64,000 nt of DNA. Source: HKCCE3408 sp039183205. Lineage in GTDB: Bacteria; Pseudomonadota; Alphaproteobacteria; Rhodobacterales; Rhodobacteraceae. The stretch lies in the NCBI GenBank assembly GCA_039183205.1, contig JBCDBR010000015.1:17375-81374 (forward strand), written 5' to 3'. Both the position numbers and the translations under genes were made by a program. Shown in pieces: positions 7,065 through 15,097 of the stretch. The notes under the pieces were generated by a model, which ran no database searches, was not told the DNA's origin, and saw only the letters and a program-made list of their open reading frames with translations. The first letter of the stretch is position 1; every line of letters starts with the position of its first letter.

Positions 7065-7095
7065 ATTCTGGTTCTTTGAATCACAATAGGCTCGT

Positions 7096-8194
7096 ATGCT
7101 GAAATGCACCTACAAGATACCGGAGCTTCCACTATCAATAGAGGTAGAGACGAAGCCTGTACTCAAGGCGACGAATGCCGCTTATCGAGCATTGTCTGAT
7201 CTTAGAAGAGAAGCTGCAAAAGTTCCAAACCAAGGCATATTGATAGACACTCTTTCCCTTCAGGAAGCTCAAGCATCCTCGGAGATCGAGAACATCGTAA
7301 CGACGCAAGACGAGCTGTTTGAGATCGGACCTGCAACGAGCTCCGACCTCGACGCTAGACAAAAGGAAGTCTCAAGATACCGAGATTCCCTGTGGATCGG
7401 GACCGAGGGGCTTCGCAAGTCGAGAGGGCTCATCACAAACAATACGATCATCGCGATGTACCAGACGTTAAAAAGAAACACAGGTGGGTTTCGGGCGACC
7501 CCAGGTACGACGCTGGCAAACGAATTCACTAAGGATGTCGTCTATGTGCCACCACAAGCAATGGATGAGATTCAGGTTCACATGAACGATCTCGAGGCAT
7601 TCGTAAATGATCCGACGGTATCGGATTGGGACCCACTTGTGAGAATGGCAGTCATCCATCATCAATTCGAGAGCATCCATCCGTTTCCTGACGGAAATGG
7701 GAGGATTGGTCGAATCTTGAACGTTCTCTTTCTTGTTCAACAAGGATTGCTCGACATCCCAATTCTGTACCTGAGCCGGTATGTAACTCAGACAAAAGAG
7801 AGATTCTACGAACTACTGCAAGCAGTACGCGACGACGGAGTTTGGGAGGAGTGGATACTCTACATGCTCAAAGGTGTAACAGCAACGTCGGTCGAAAACC
7901 ACAGCCCTACTGGGTGGAATGAATGCTCTAATCAGCGAGTACAAAATTCGCATCAGAGGAGAACACAGCAAGATCTACTCGCATGAACTTCTGAACGTCC
8001 TCTTCCGACATCCCTACACAAGAATTGACTATGTGGTTAGCGAAACCGGCGTCGGCAGGCAGGCAGCAGCCCGACATTTGGACGAGTTGGCTGAAGCAGG
8101 GCTGGTTGAGAAAACCAAAAGGGGGCGAACAAACTACTACATAAACGTGCCTCTTGTTCGGCTCTTCTTTGAACGCCCACACATGGACGTCTAA
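7096..8194 (+). pseudogene. Fic-family AMPylase-like gene interrupted by a +1 frameshift
   Basis: The first frame (7096-7986) carries a Fic_N region and the Fic core motif HPFPDGNGRIGR (195-206). An N-terminal inhibitory motif SSEIEN (61-66) matches (S/T)xxxE(G/N). The frame then runs into unrelated sequence. From about 7899 the +1 frame continues as TTALLGGMNALISEYKIRIRG and a winged-helix C-terminal domain (to 8194), exactly as in intact homologues. One extra base in or near AAAA at 7895-7898 explains this. Base composition is clearly AT-richer than the neighbours, suggesting transfer. It is either a real pseudogene or a sequence error. Confidence 0.85.
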
Positions 8195-8198
8195 GAAC

Positions 8199-9491
8199 CT
8201 AAACCACGACCTCCAGCCCAACCTGTTCGCCGACCCCAAATACCCGTTTGTAGCGGTCGATCTCGGCTTCTGGGCCCATCGCTTTGCGGGGGTTGTCGCT
8301 CAACTTCACCGTCGCGCGGCCGTTGGCTTTCACCGCTTTGCAGACCAATGAAAATGGTGCCAGAGCGTCGTCTTTGGTCAGGCCCCGGAAGTCGTTGGTC
8401 AGGAGTGTGCCCCAGCCGAAGCTGACCGTGCACCGGCCTTGGAATTGCCGTTGAAGCTCTTCGATTTTCTCCACGTCGAGCCCGTCGGAGAAGATGATGA
8501 GTTTTTCGCGCGGGTCTTCGCCGCGGGCTTTCCACCAATTGATGGCGGTCTCAGCGCCGTGCGCCGGATCGCCTGAATCGATGCGAATGCCCGTCCAACC
8601 GGCGAGCCAATCGGGCGCCTTGGCCAAAAAGCCTTCGGTCCCATAGGTGTCGGGCAGGATGATGCGCAGATTGCCGTCGTGCTCTTCGTGCCAATCGGCC
8701 AGCACGTCATAAGGCGCCTGGGCCAACGACGCGTCATTCTCCGCGAGCGCGGCATAGACCATCGGCAGTTCATGGGCATTGGTGCCGATGGCCTCGAGGT
8801 CGCGGTTCTTCGCAATGAGGCAATTCGACGTGCCCACGAAGCTTTCCCCTAGCCCTTCCTGCATGGCCTGAACCGCCCAATCTTGCCACAGAAAGCTGTG
8901 CCGGCGCCGGGTGCCGAAATCAGCGATGCGCAGGCCGTCAACGGCGCGCAGCCGCTCGATCTTTTCCCAAGCCTTGGTCATGGCGCGGGCGTAGAGCACT
9001 TGCATCTCGAACTTGCCCATGGCGTTCACAACCGAGCGGGAGCGCAGTTCCATCAACACCGCAAGGGCCGGAATTTCCCAGAGCATCACCTCGGGCCAGG
9101 CGCCTTCGAAGGTCAGTTCGTACTGATCGCCGACGCGGTCGAGGTGATACGCCGGGAGCCGTAAATGCTCCAACCAATCCATGAAATCGGCGCGGAACAT
9201 CGCGCGTTTTCCATAAAAGGTGTTGCCGCGCATCCATGTGCTTTCGCCGCGGGCGAGCGACAGCGTGCGAATGTGATCGAGCTGTTCACGCAGCTCGCCT
9301 GCGTCGATCAATTTGGCCAGCGGCACCGATTTGGTTCGGTTGATCAGGCTGAATGTCACGGTCGTGTCGGGGTTATTTCGAAACACCGATTGGCACATCA
9401 GCAACTTGTAAAAATCTGTGTCGATGAGCGAACGGACGATCGGATCGATCTTCCATTTGTGGTTCCAGACCCGGGTTGCGATGTCGACCAT
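8199..9491 (-). CDS. pncB: Nicotinate phosphoribosyltransferase
   Basis: A 430-residue enzyme of the Preiss-Handler pathway. It converts nicotinate, PRPP and ATP to nicotinate mononucleotide. Visible landmarks are the early substrate-binding TDFYKLLMCQSVF, the GTNAHE segment containing the phosphorylated histidine, and the phosphate-binding region GIRIDSGDP. Together with pncA at 11523 it forms a nicotinamide-to-NAD salvage route. Its stop lies only 5 bp from the stop of the fic remnant, and no terminator is visible between them. Confidence 0.95.
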   Translation of the reverse strand: MVDIATRVWNHKWKIDPIVRSLIDTDFYKLLMCQSVFRNNPDTTVTFSLINRTKSVPLAKLIDAGELREQLDHIRTLSLARGESTWMRGNTFYGKRAMFRADFMDWLEHLRLPAYHLDRVGDQYELTFEGAWPEVMLWEIPALAVLMELRSRSVVNAMGKFEMQVLYARAMTKAWEKIERLRAVDGLRIADFGTRRRHSFLWQDWAVQAMQEGLGESFVGTSNCLIAKNRDLEAIGTNAHELPMVYAALAENDASLAQAPYDVLADWHEEHDGNLRIILPDTYGTEGFLAKAPDWLAGWTGIRIDSGDPAHGAETAINWWKARGEDPREKLIIFSDGLDVEKIEELQRQFQGRCTVSFGWGTLLTNDFRGLTKDDALAPFSLVCKAVKANGRATVKLSDNPRKAMGPEAEIDRYKRVFGVGEQVGLEVVV

Positions 9492-9690
9492 ATGATATCC
9501 TCGTAGGGATCAACGCATGGCCGGGACTATTCGGTCTGGATGCCGACTTGTCTAGGGTGTGTTCGTTTGCCGGTCTAAGCACGTAGTGTCTTGCTGGCGC
9601 GCCGTCACACAACAATTTGAAAAGGCGCGTTTTTCGCGGCACGGAAAACTTCCCCTAGACATTTCTGGCACGCGGCCATCTGAGTAGAAA

Positions 9691-10815
9691 ATGGCTCAGC
9701 CTCAGGACCACGGGCGCGTCTTACCGCACCAATTGACAGAGATGTTTGCGATTGCAGCGCCGGGGCAAGAGGCGGAGCTTGCCCATGAAGCGGTCTCGAA
9801 GGGCTTTGATGCGGAGGCGATCCAGGGCGGTGTTGCTCTTCGGGGCGGATGGGATGAGGCCTGGCGGGCAAACTTGGAATTACGCGGTGCGTCGCGGATC
9901 CTGGCCCGCATTGCCCAGTTTCGCGCGGTGCACATGGCGCAGTTGGACAAACGCAGTCGCCGGACCGACTGGGCCGCACTATTGCCACCGGGGGCGGCGA
10001 TCAAGGTTGACGCAGCATGCCGCAAATCCCGCATCTACCACAACAAAGGCGCCGCTGAGCGTCTTGATCGCGCAATCCGCGACGCATTGGGCGCGGTGCG
10101 CGAGGGGCCTCTATTCGGTCTGCGTCTCAGGATCGAAGACGATCTGGCCACAATTAGCCTTGATACATCGGGGGAGCCGCTGCATCGCCGTGGCGCCAAG
10201 GCATGGGTGGGCAAGGCGCCGATCCGTGAAAACCTGGCAGCGATGTTTTTGGCCGCGTGCGGGTATGACGGCCGCGAGCCGGTCGTGGATCCGATGTGCG
10301 GGTCCGGCACCTTCGTGCTGGAGGCCGCTGAAATCGCCGCCGATTTGCAGCCCGGCCGTGCCCGCAGCTTTGCCTTTGAGCACTTGGCGGGCTTTGATGC
10401 GGCAGGCTTCGCCGCGATGAAGCGCGACGGCACCCAGCCTGCGTTTCGGTTTTTCGGGTACGACCGCGACCCCGGTGCCGTCGAAGGGGCCACAGCAAAT
10501 GCAGCGCGTTCGGGGGTGGATGGTTGGGCGTCATTTGCCCAGCAGACGTTCGCCGAACTCCGCCCGCCGGAGGGCCCGCCGGGTCTGGTTATCACCAACC
10601 CGCCCTATGGCGCGCGCATTGGCAACCGGCAGATGCTTTTTGGGTTGTACGGCAAACTCGGCCAAGTTCTGTCGTCGCGATTCAGCGGATGGCGCGTGGG
10701 GATTGTGACATCCGATGGCGGGTTGGCCAAAGCGACCGGGTTGGACCTGGCGCCGGGCGCCCCGGTCGATCATTCCGGCACCTCCGTGCGGCTTTGGCAA
10801 TCCGGACCGCTTTAA
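9691..10815 (+). CDS. THUMP-domain class I SAM-dependent RNA methyltransferase (RlmL N-terminal type)
   Basis: A 374-residue protein: an N-terminal ferredoxin-like/THUMP region (about 1-155), then a Rossmann methyltransferase with DPMCGSGTFVLEAAEIA and the catalytic NPPYGARIG motif typical of N2-guanine RNA methyltransferases. It resembles the m2G2445 half of E. coli RlmL or Bacillus YpsC, modifying 23S rRNA; the exact target is inferred. Its 3' end overlaps the convergent cupin gene by 4 bp. Confidence 0.85.
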   Translation: MAQPQDHGRVLPHQLTEMFAIAAPGQEAELAHEAVSKGFDAEAIQGGVALRGGWDEAWRANLELRGASRILARIAQFRAVHMAQLDKRSRRTDWAALLPPGAAIKVDAACRKSRIYHNKGAAERLDRAIRDALGAVREGPLFGLRLRIEDDLATISLDTSGEPLHRRGAKAWVGKAPIRENLAAMFLAACGYDGREPVVDPMCGSGTFVLEAAEIAADLQPGRARSFAFEHLAGFDAAGFAAMKRDGTQPAFRFFGYDRDPGAVEGATANAARSGVDGWASFAQQTFAELRPPEGPPGLVITNPPYGARIGNRQMLFGLYGKLGQVLSSRFSGWRVGIVTSDGGLAKATGLDLAPGAPVDHSGTSVRLWQSGPL

Positions 10816-11453
10816 CGCGGTGCTTGCGGCGGGCGGGCAGCCAAATGGCCGGTTTTGAGCCAGAGCCGGGCGCCATCGGTGCCTGCGATCAGGTGCGCTT
10901 TTTGCCCGACGGGCACGCGCAGCCAATCCCAGCGCGCCAATGGATCGCCCATCTCGGTGATGTCGCCGGCCAGCACAAGAACCTCGATCCCGCCGGTCTC
11001 TGCGATATCGACGGTTTCATGCGGTTCCAGCGACACGATGCGCACCCATTCTTCGTCGTTTCGAAAAAGCGTACCGGCATGGTCGGTTTGCGCGTGGATT
11101 TGTCGCCGGTCGTCGGGGTTGAATTGGTGCAACTTCACAAAAATCGTGGCGCCTTGGCGCGCGGCGGGACGATGTCGGGACGTGGGTGGGTTACGCACAT
11201 AGGTGCCTTCCGGAAAGTCGCCCGTTTCGTCTTCGAACGTGCCGGACAGGACGATGTATTCTTCGCCGCCGTCATGTGTATGCGCGGCAAAGGCCGAACC
11301 GGGGGCGAAGCGCACGATCGTGGTTGCCCGGGCAATTTCGCCGCCGATGCGATCGAGCATCTTGCGGTCGACACCGGGTGCGGGTGACGCCATCCAGTCG
11401 ATATCGTGGAACCGAACAATGACGCGGTCTTGGAAATTTGAGTTGTGGTGCAT
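10812..11453 (-). CDS. ChrR-like cupin-domain protein
   Basis: A 213-residue protein with a ChrR-type cupin. The metal-binding pattern is seen in FAAHTHDGGEEYIVLSGTFEDETG (His-x-His...Glu) with the later GTYVRNPPTSRH segment, and a second, weaker cupin-like half follows (HETVDIAETGGIEVLVLAGDI). ChrR cupins bind zinc and can act as anti-sigma partners, but no sigma factor gene is adjacent, so an enzymatic or sensing role is open. Confidence 0.75.
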   Translation of the reverse strand: MHHNSNFQDRVIVRFHDIDWMASPAPGVDRKMLDRIGGEIARATTIVRFAPGSAFAAHTHDGGEEYIVLSGTFEDETGDFPEGTYVRNPPTSRHRPAARQGATIFVKLHQFNPDDRRQIHAQTDHAGTLFRNDEEWVRIVSLEPHETVDIAETGGIEVLVLAGDITEMGDPLARWDWLRVPVGQKAHLIAGTDGARLWLKTGHLAARPPQAPR

Positions 11454-11522
11454 GGCGTCCGTCCCGATTTTTGCGCCCTGTGATGCGATAGCCTTGGCGC
11501 ATGGCGCGTGCCAAGTGGTGTG

Positions 11523-12131
11523 CTAGTCCCGCATCGAAACGCCGGCCTCCGCCATGGCCGAACGCGCCGCCGCCATCGACCCATTGGCATCAATGCCTCG
11601 GGTCAGGCCGCCCAAGACCTCAACCGCGAAACCGGCCTTGGCGGCATCGACGGCGGAGAAATTGACACAGAAATCGGTCGCGAGACCGACCATCGTCAAC
11701 TTGGTCAGCCCGCGATTGCGCAAATACCCCTCTAGCCCGGTCGGCGTTGCATGGTCGTTTTCGTAGATCGCAGAATAGCTGTCGATTTCAGGTCGAAAGC
11801 CCTTGCGGATGACCATCTCTGCCCGGTCGACAGCGAGATCTTTGTGGAAAGCCGCGCCGCGGCTGCCTTGGATGCAATGATCCGGCCACAACACTTGTGG
11901 TCCATACGGCATTTCGACCATGTCGAGGGGCGATTTGCCCGGGTGCTGGCTTGCAAAGCTGGAATGCCCATCTGGATGCCAATCCTGGGTCAAGATCACC
12001 GCCGAAAAGTCGGTCATCAATGCGTTGATCGGCGCAACGATTTCATCGCCGCCCGCGACGGCGAGACTGCCGCCAGGGCAAAAATCATTTTGAACGTCGA
12101 TGACAATGAGAGCTTCGTCAGGTGCTCGCAT
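11523..12131 (-). CDS. pncA: Nicotinamidase / pyrazinamidase
   Basis: A 202-residue isochorismatase-like hydrolase that deamidates nicotinamide to nicotinate, the substrate of the pncB product. The catalytic triad is readable as D12 (VIDVQNDF), K110 (VIRKGF) and C155 (LATDFCVNFSA). Metal ligands D50 and H52 lie in QDWHPDGH, and H85 lies in WPDHC. pncA and pncB sit on the same strand but are separated by the cupin and the opposite-strand methyltransferase. Confidence 0.95.
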   Translation of the reverse strand: MRAPDEALIVIDVQNDFCPGGSLAVAGGDEIVAPINALMTDFSAVILTQDWHPDGHSSFASQHPGKSPLDMVEMPYGPQVLWPDHCIQGSRGAAFHKDLAVDRAEMVIRKGFRPEIDSYSAIYENDHATPTGLEGYLRNRGLTKLTMVGLATDFCVNFSAVDAAKAGFAVEVLGGLTRGIDANGSMAAARSAMAEAGVSMRD

Positions 12132-12160
12132 CGGGACCTCCGAAAAGGATGGCAGGCCCC

Positions 12161-12190
12161 ATTGACCCCGGGAACCGTCCCGGGGTCAAT
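12161..12190. terminator. 13-bp perfect hairpin after the DUF1194 gene
   Basis: ATTGACCCCGGGA (12161-12173) and TCCCGGGGTCAAT (12178-12190) form a perfect 13-bp stem with a 4-nt loop. It starts 7 bp beyond the DUF1194 stop on the minus strand and 30 bp before pncA. No U-tract follows, so it may terminate with Rho or stabilise the 3' end. Confidence 0.5.
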
Positions 12191-12196
12191 CTGTGA

Positions 12197-12886
12197 TTAT
12201 TCTAAAGTCGCCATCTGGATGGCCAATTCGCGGTAGAGTTTGCGCCGCATCTGCGACGCGTAGTCATCAGGGTCGGACACGACCACGGAAAACGCATCCG
12301 GTCCGCGGATGATCTCATCTTCGTAGTAGTTGTGGATGTCGCCGCCTTCACCATCGACGACAATGGCGTTGACCGTGATATCCATCACCGCCAAAGCGTC
12401 TTGCTGGTGACGCGGCAAATCCCCTTCGTTCGATCGGCCATCGCCAGAGATATCGACGACATACCGGTCACAAACCGGGGCCTCGGTCATCACTGCGGCA
12501 ATGGCCCTTAAGGCCTCCCCCAGGGCGGTCGCGCTGCGGCCGAAGGGGCGCGGCAGCGCTTCGATCTCGGCGGCAAAGCTTGCCACTTGCCCTTCGGACG
12601 ACATTTGGCGCCAATTGATGGCGACCAATTGCTCTCCGTGGCCGGACCACAGAAGGACCATGACGGCGCTGTCGCCGCGGGCCAATGTATGGGATACCAT
12701 CGGATCGCGCAGCCCTTCGGCCAGGCCGCGCATTTGGATTTCATAATCTTGATCGCTGATGGAACCAGAGACGTCGATCGCGAAAGCCAAGGCGACCTCA
12801 CAAGCGCGGGCGGCCGGGGCAAAGGCGAGTGCGACAAAAGTTACAAGGATGTAAATGCTTCGATAGGTCATGGTTAACGGTGCCAT
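12197..12886 (-). CDS. Exported DUF1194 (von Willebrand A-like) protein
   Basis: About 229 residues: a signal peptide ending near PAARAC, then a VWA-like fold beginning VALAFAIDVSGSIS, where DVSGS is the MIDAS metal-binding motif, with VVDISGDGRSNEG and ITVNAIVVDGE as later core strands. DUF1194 proteins are common in Rhodobacterales and have no established function. An alternative start five codons downstream (12871, MTYRS) is equally plausible. Probably periplasmic. Confidence 0.75.
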   Translation of the reverse strand: MAPLTMTYRSIYILVTFVALAFAPAARACEVALAFAIDVSGSISDQDYEIQMRGLAEGLRDPMVSHTLARGDSAVMVLLWSGHGEQLVAINWRQMSSEGQVASFAAEIEALPRPFGRSATALGEALRAIAAVMTEAPVCDRYVVDISGDGRSNEGDLPRHQQDALAVMDITVNAIVVDGEGGDIHNYYEDEIIRGPDAFSVVVSDPDDYASQMRRKLYRELAIQMATLE

Positions 12887-13026
12887 GAATCGGTTACGAA
12901 AACATGGACACGCGGATCAATGTGACTAGCGAAAACACGAACTGCCCAATGTTTGGGTGCCTGATTCGGCAGGCTTGACTGCATACTGGGCTTGATGCGA
13001 TTGGCGCAGCGACGTAGACCGCAACG

Positions 13027-13926
13027 ATGCCGCAGATCATCGCGTTTTACCATTTTGCACCCGTTGAGGATCCAACCGCCCTGCGCGCGGCCTTGCATGC
13101 TGTTGCGGCGCCACGCGGTATTTGCGGCACGGTTTTGGTGGCCGAAGAGGGCGTCAACGGCACCATCGCAGGTCCGAAAGAGGCGACATCGGCGTTTTTG
13201 TCGCGTCTGCGCGCGGTTCCGGGATTTGCGGATCTTGCCTGGAAAACCGCGCAAGCGGAGGAGATGCCGTTCGCGCGTCTGAAAGTGCGCGTCAAGGCAG
13301 AGATTGTGACGATGGGGCAGCCGGGGCTGACGCGGGGCGGCGTTGGTCGCTATGTCGCGCCAGCCGATTGGAATGCGCTGATTTCCGCACCCGATGTCGT
13401 GACCATCGACACGCGCAACCAGTACGAAATCGACATTGGCCGCTTTGCCGGTGCAATCGATCCGCAGACCGATCGGTTTCGGGATTTTCCAGCCTGGTGG
13501 CAGGCACATGCTGACGCCTTTGCGGGCAAGCGCATCGCAATGTACTGCACCGGCGGCATTAGATGCGAAAAATCAACGGCTTATCTGCGGTCGCAGGGGG
13601 TTGAGGAGGTGTATCACCTCAAAGGTGGCATCCTGAAATATCTGGAGGATATACCGCCGCAGGAGAGTTTGTGGCAGGGCGCCTGTTTTGTCTTTGATGA
13701 ACGGGTATCGGTCGAACACGGTTTGGCCGAAGGGCCGCACGAGCTGTGCCGAGCCTGTCGCCGTCCAATTGCGCCGGAGGCCATGATGCATCCCGATTTC
13801 GAGCTTGGGGTGCAGTGCGCAGCCTGCATCGACGAACATAGCGCCGCTGACCGGGCCCGGTTTCGGGAACGGCAGCACCAAATCGAGCTCGCCCAGGCGC
13901 GGGGAGAACGGCACATCGGAGGGTGA
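13027..13926 (+). CDS. trhO: tRNA uridine-5-oxyacetic acid pathway hydroxylase TrhO (rhodanese-like)
   Basis: A 299-residue YceA/TrhO protein: an N-terminal acylphosphatase-like domain (about 1-95, with GTVLVAEEGVNGTIAG), a rhodanese domain with loop C174-TGGIRCEKS, and a C-terminal Cys-rich segment (CRACRRPIAP, QCAAC). The family hydroxylates U34 of tRNAs in an oxygen-dependent reaction to give ho5U. The single-gene unit is closed by a strong hairpin. Confidence 0.92.
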   Translation: MPQIIAFYHFAPVEDPTALRAALHAVAAPRGICGTVLVAEEGVNGTIAGPKEATSAFLSRLRAVPGFADLAWKTAQAEEMPFARLKVRVKAEIVTMGQPGLTRGGVGRYVAPADWNALISAPDVVTIDTRNQYEIDIGRFAGAIDPQTDRFRDFPAWWQAHADAFAGKRIAMYCTGGIRCEKSTAYLRSQGVEEVYHLKGGILKYLEDIPPQESLWQGACFVFDERVSVEHGLAEGPHELCRACRRPIAPEAMMHPDFELGVQCAACIDEHSAADRARFRERQHQIELAQARGERHIGG

Positions 13927-13930
13927 GAAC

Positions 13931-13967
13931 CCGCCCTGGCCCGTTGGGGATAACGCGGCCAGGGCGG
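13931..13967. terminator. Strong hairpin between trhO and the convergent sulfotransferase
   Basis: CCGCCCTGGCC (13931-13941) and GGCCAGGGCGG (13957-13967) form a perfect 11-bp stem with a 15-nt loop, four bases after the trhO stop. It can serve both converging genes. There is no U-tract. Confidence 0.55.
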
Positions 13968-14061
13968 TGGTTCGGTCACGAGGGACATAGCGACCGATCA
14001 TGTCGCGAGCTTAAGCGCGCAGGCCGTATGCGCGTCAGGGGAAAAAACCTGGCGCTTCCCC

Positions 14062-14925
14062 TCAGGCTGCGTTCTTGTCGGCCGACAGAGTGTCGAGTTG
14101 TTCGCGATACGGCCGCAATTTCTTGAGCCATGGGGCCCGCTGGCGCGCGACTGCGGCGACAAAGCTGGCATTCTCAGCGCGGAAGCGCGCACTGAAATCG
14201 CTGTTCTTGGATGTGGCGATCTTACGATGGACAGACGCCCCAGACGGGGCCCGCATCACCGGCGGCAGCCCGAGATGTTCGGCCATCCGGTTAAGTGTGG
14301 GCTTGGCGCCAAGGCGTATATTGGTTTCGTAACATAGGCGCATGGGCTGCCAGCCCGCTTCTTGAAAGAGCCGCTCGCTGCGCTGTTCGGCCACCAGAAT
14401 ATGGTTTACCCAATGGGCGATATCGTCAGGCGAATAGACGATATCGTGGTCGCGTTCTGCAATGTCGTCAAAGATGGCGTCCGTGGCATGGGCAATCCGT
14501 GTCTGGCGCATTTTATAAAGCGAGACGGCTTGGGCAATGATATCGCGGCGGATCAGCCAAAATATCTTTGGCCGCGGGAAATAGGCGCGAAAGGATGCGT
14601 GATCGCCGAAAACGGCGCGCAGTTGGTGATGCGTAATCTCAAACCCGAAGACACCGCCGGAGCTTCGGCGCCGGCGCAATACGGCGCAGTATTCAGCCAG
14701 CGTGCCGGCATTTAACGATCGCATCATCCGAGAGAGGAAGCGCGGGTTAAACGCCTCATCCGGGCGTCCGATCTGACCGGTTCGTGTGGCGACATCGGTC
14801 AGCCAGGTGCTGCCAGAGCGCGGCGTAAAGAAGATGGCATATTCGATCTGCGCCGGCGGCAGCGCCCGGTCACGCGCAAAGGCGGTGCGGTCGAGGTCGT
14901 GGAGGGCGGGGTAATCAGACCACAT
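14062..14925 (-). CDS. Stf0-family sulfotransferase
   Basis: A 287-residue cytoplasmic enzyme that uses PAPS to sulfate an acceptor. The 5'-phosphosulfate-binding loop is FFTPRSGSTWL (about 32-42), and RPKIFWLIRRDIIAQAVSLYKM supplies the 3'-phosphate-binding Arg and Ser region typical of Stf0 trehalose/glycolipid sulfotransferases. The acceptor is unknown. The second sulfotransferase in the window (62975) is a different subfamily in the polysaccharide export locus. Confidence 0.82.
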   Translation of the reverse strand: MWSDYPALHDLDRTAFARDRALPPAQIEYAIFFTPRSGSTWLTDVATRTGQIGRPDEAFNPRFLSRMMRSLNAGTLAEYCAVLRRRRSSGGVFGFEITHHQLRAVFGDHASFRAYFPRPKIFWLIRRDIIAQAVSLYKMRQTRIAHATDAIFDDIAERDHDIVYSPDDIAHWVNHILVAEQRSERLFQEAGWQPMRLCYETNIRLGAKPTLNRMAEHLGLPPVMRAPSGASVHRKIATSKNSDFSARFRAENASFVAAVARQRAPWLKKLRPYREQLDTLSADKNAA

Positions 14926-15007
14926 AAGGTGTTTCCGGATAATCGGTTCAATCTGTTTCGATATCGTCGAAAATGCCTACCAATAGGATAATGCGTAAGG
15001 TGGCGCA

Positions 15008-15082
15008 GGCTCTGCTGGCATCGAGCCAGCAGAGCCCGCCTGTCTTGCAGACGGCCTTTTGCGAGGGGGCGGTCCCCCTCGC
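15008..15082. repeat. Tandem strong hairpins downstream of gyrB
   Basis: Two perfect hairpins lie in the gyrB/sulfotransferase gap. The first has a 12-bp stem GGCTCTGCTGGC/GCCAGCAGAGCC (15008-15036, 5-nt loop). The second has a 9-bp stem GCGAGGGGG/CCCCCTCGC (15061-15082, loop CGGT). A weaker GTCT/AGAC dyad lies between them. They follow the gyrB stop in its direction of transcription and lack U-tracts. They may form a composite terminator; no tRNA could be folded from the region. Confidence 0.45.
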
Positions 15083-15097
15083 GCACCCCATTCGGCT

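Noticed and set aside
15008..15082. GC-rich hairpins downstream of gyrB considered as a tRNA gene
   Set aside because: No acceptor stem, T-loop GTTCRA sequence or CCA-proximal pairing could be assembled; simple hairpins explain the region.
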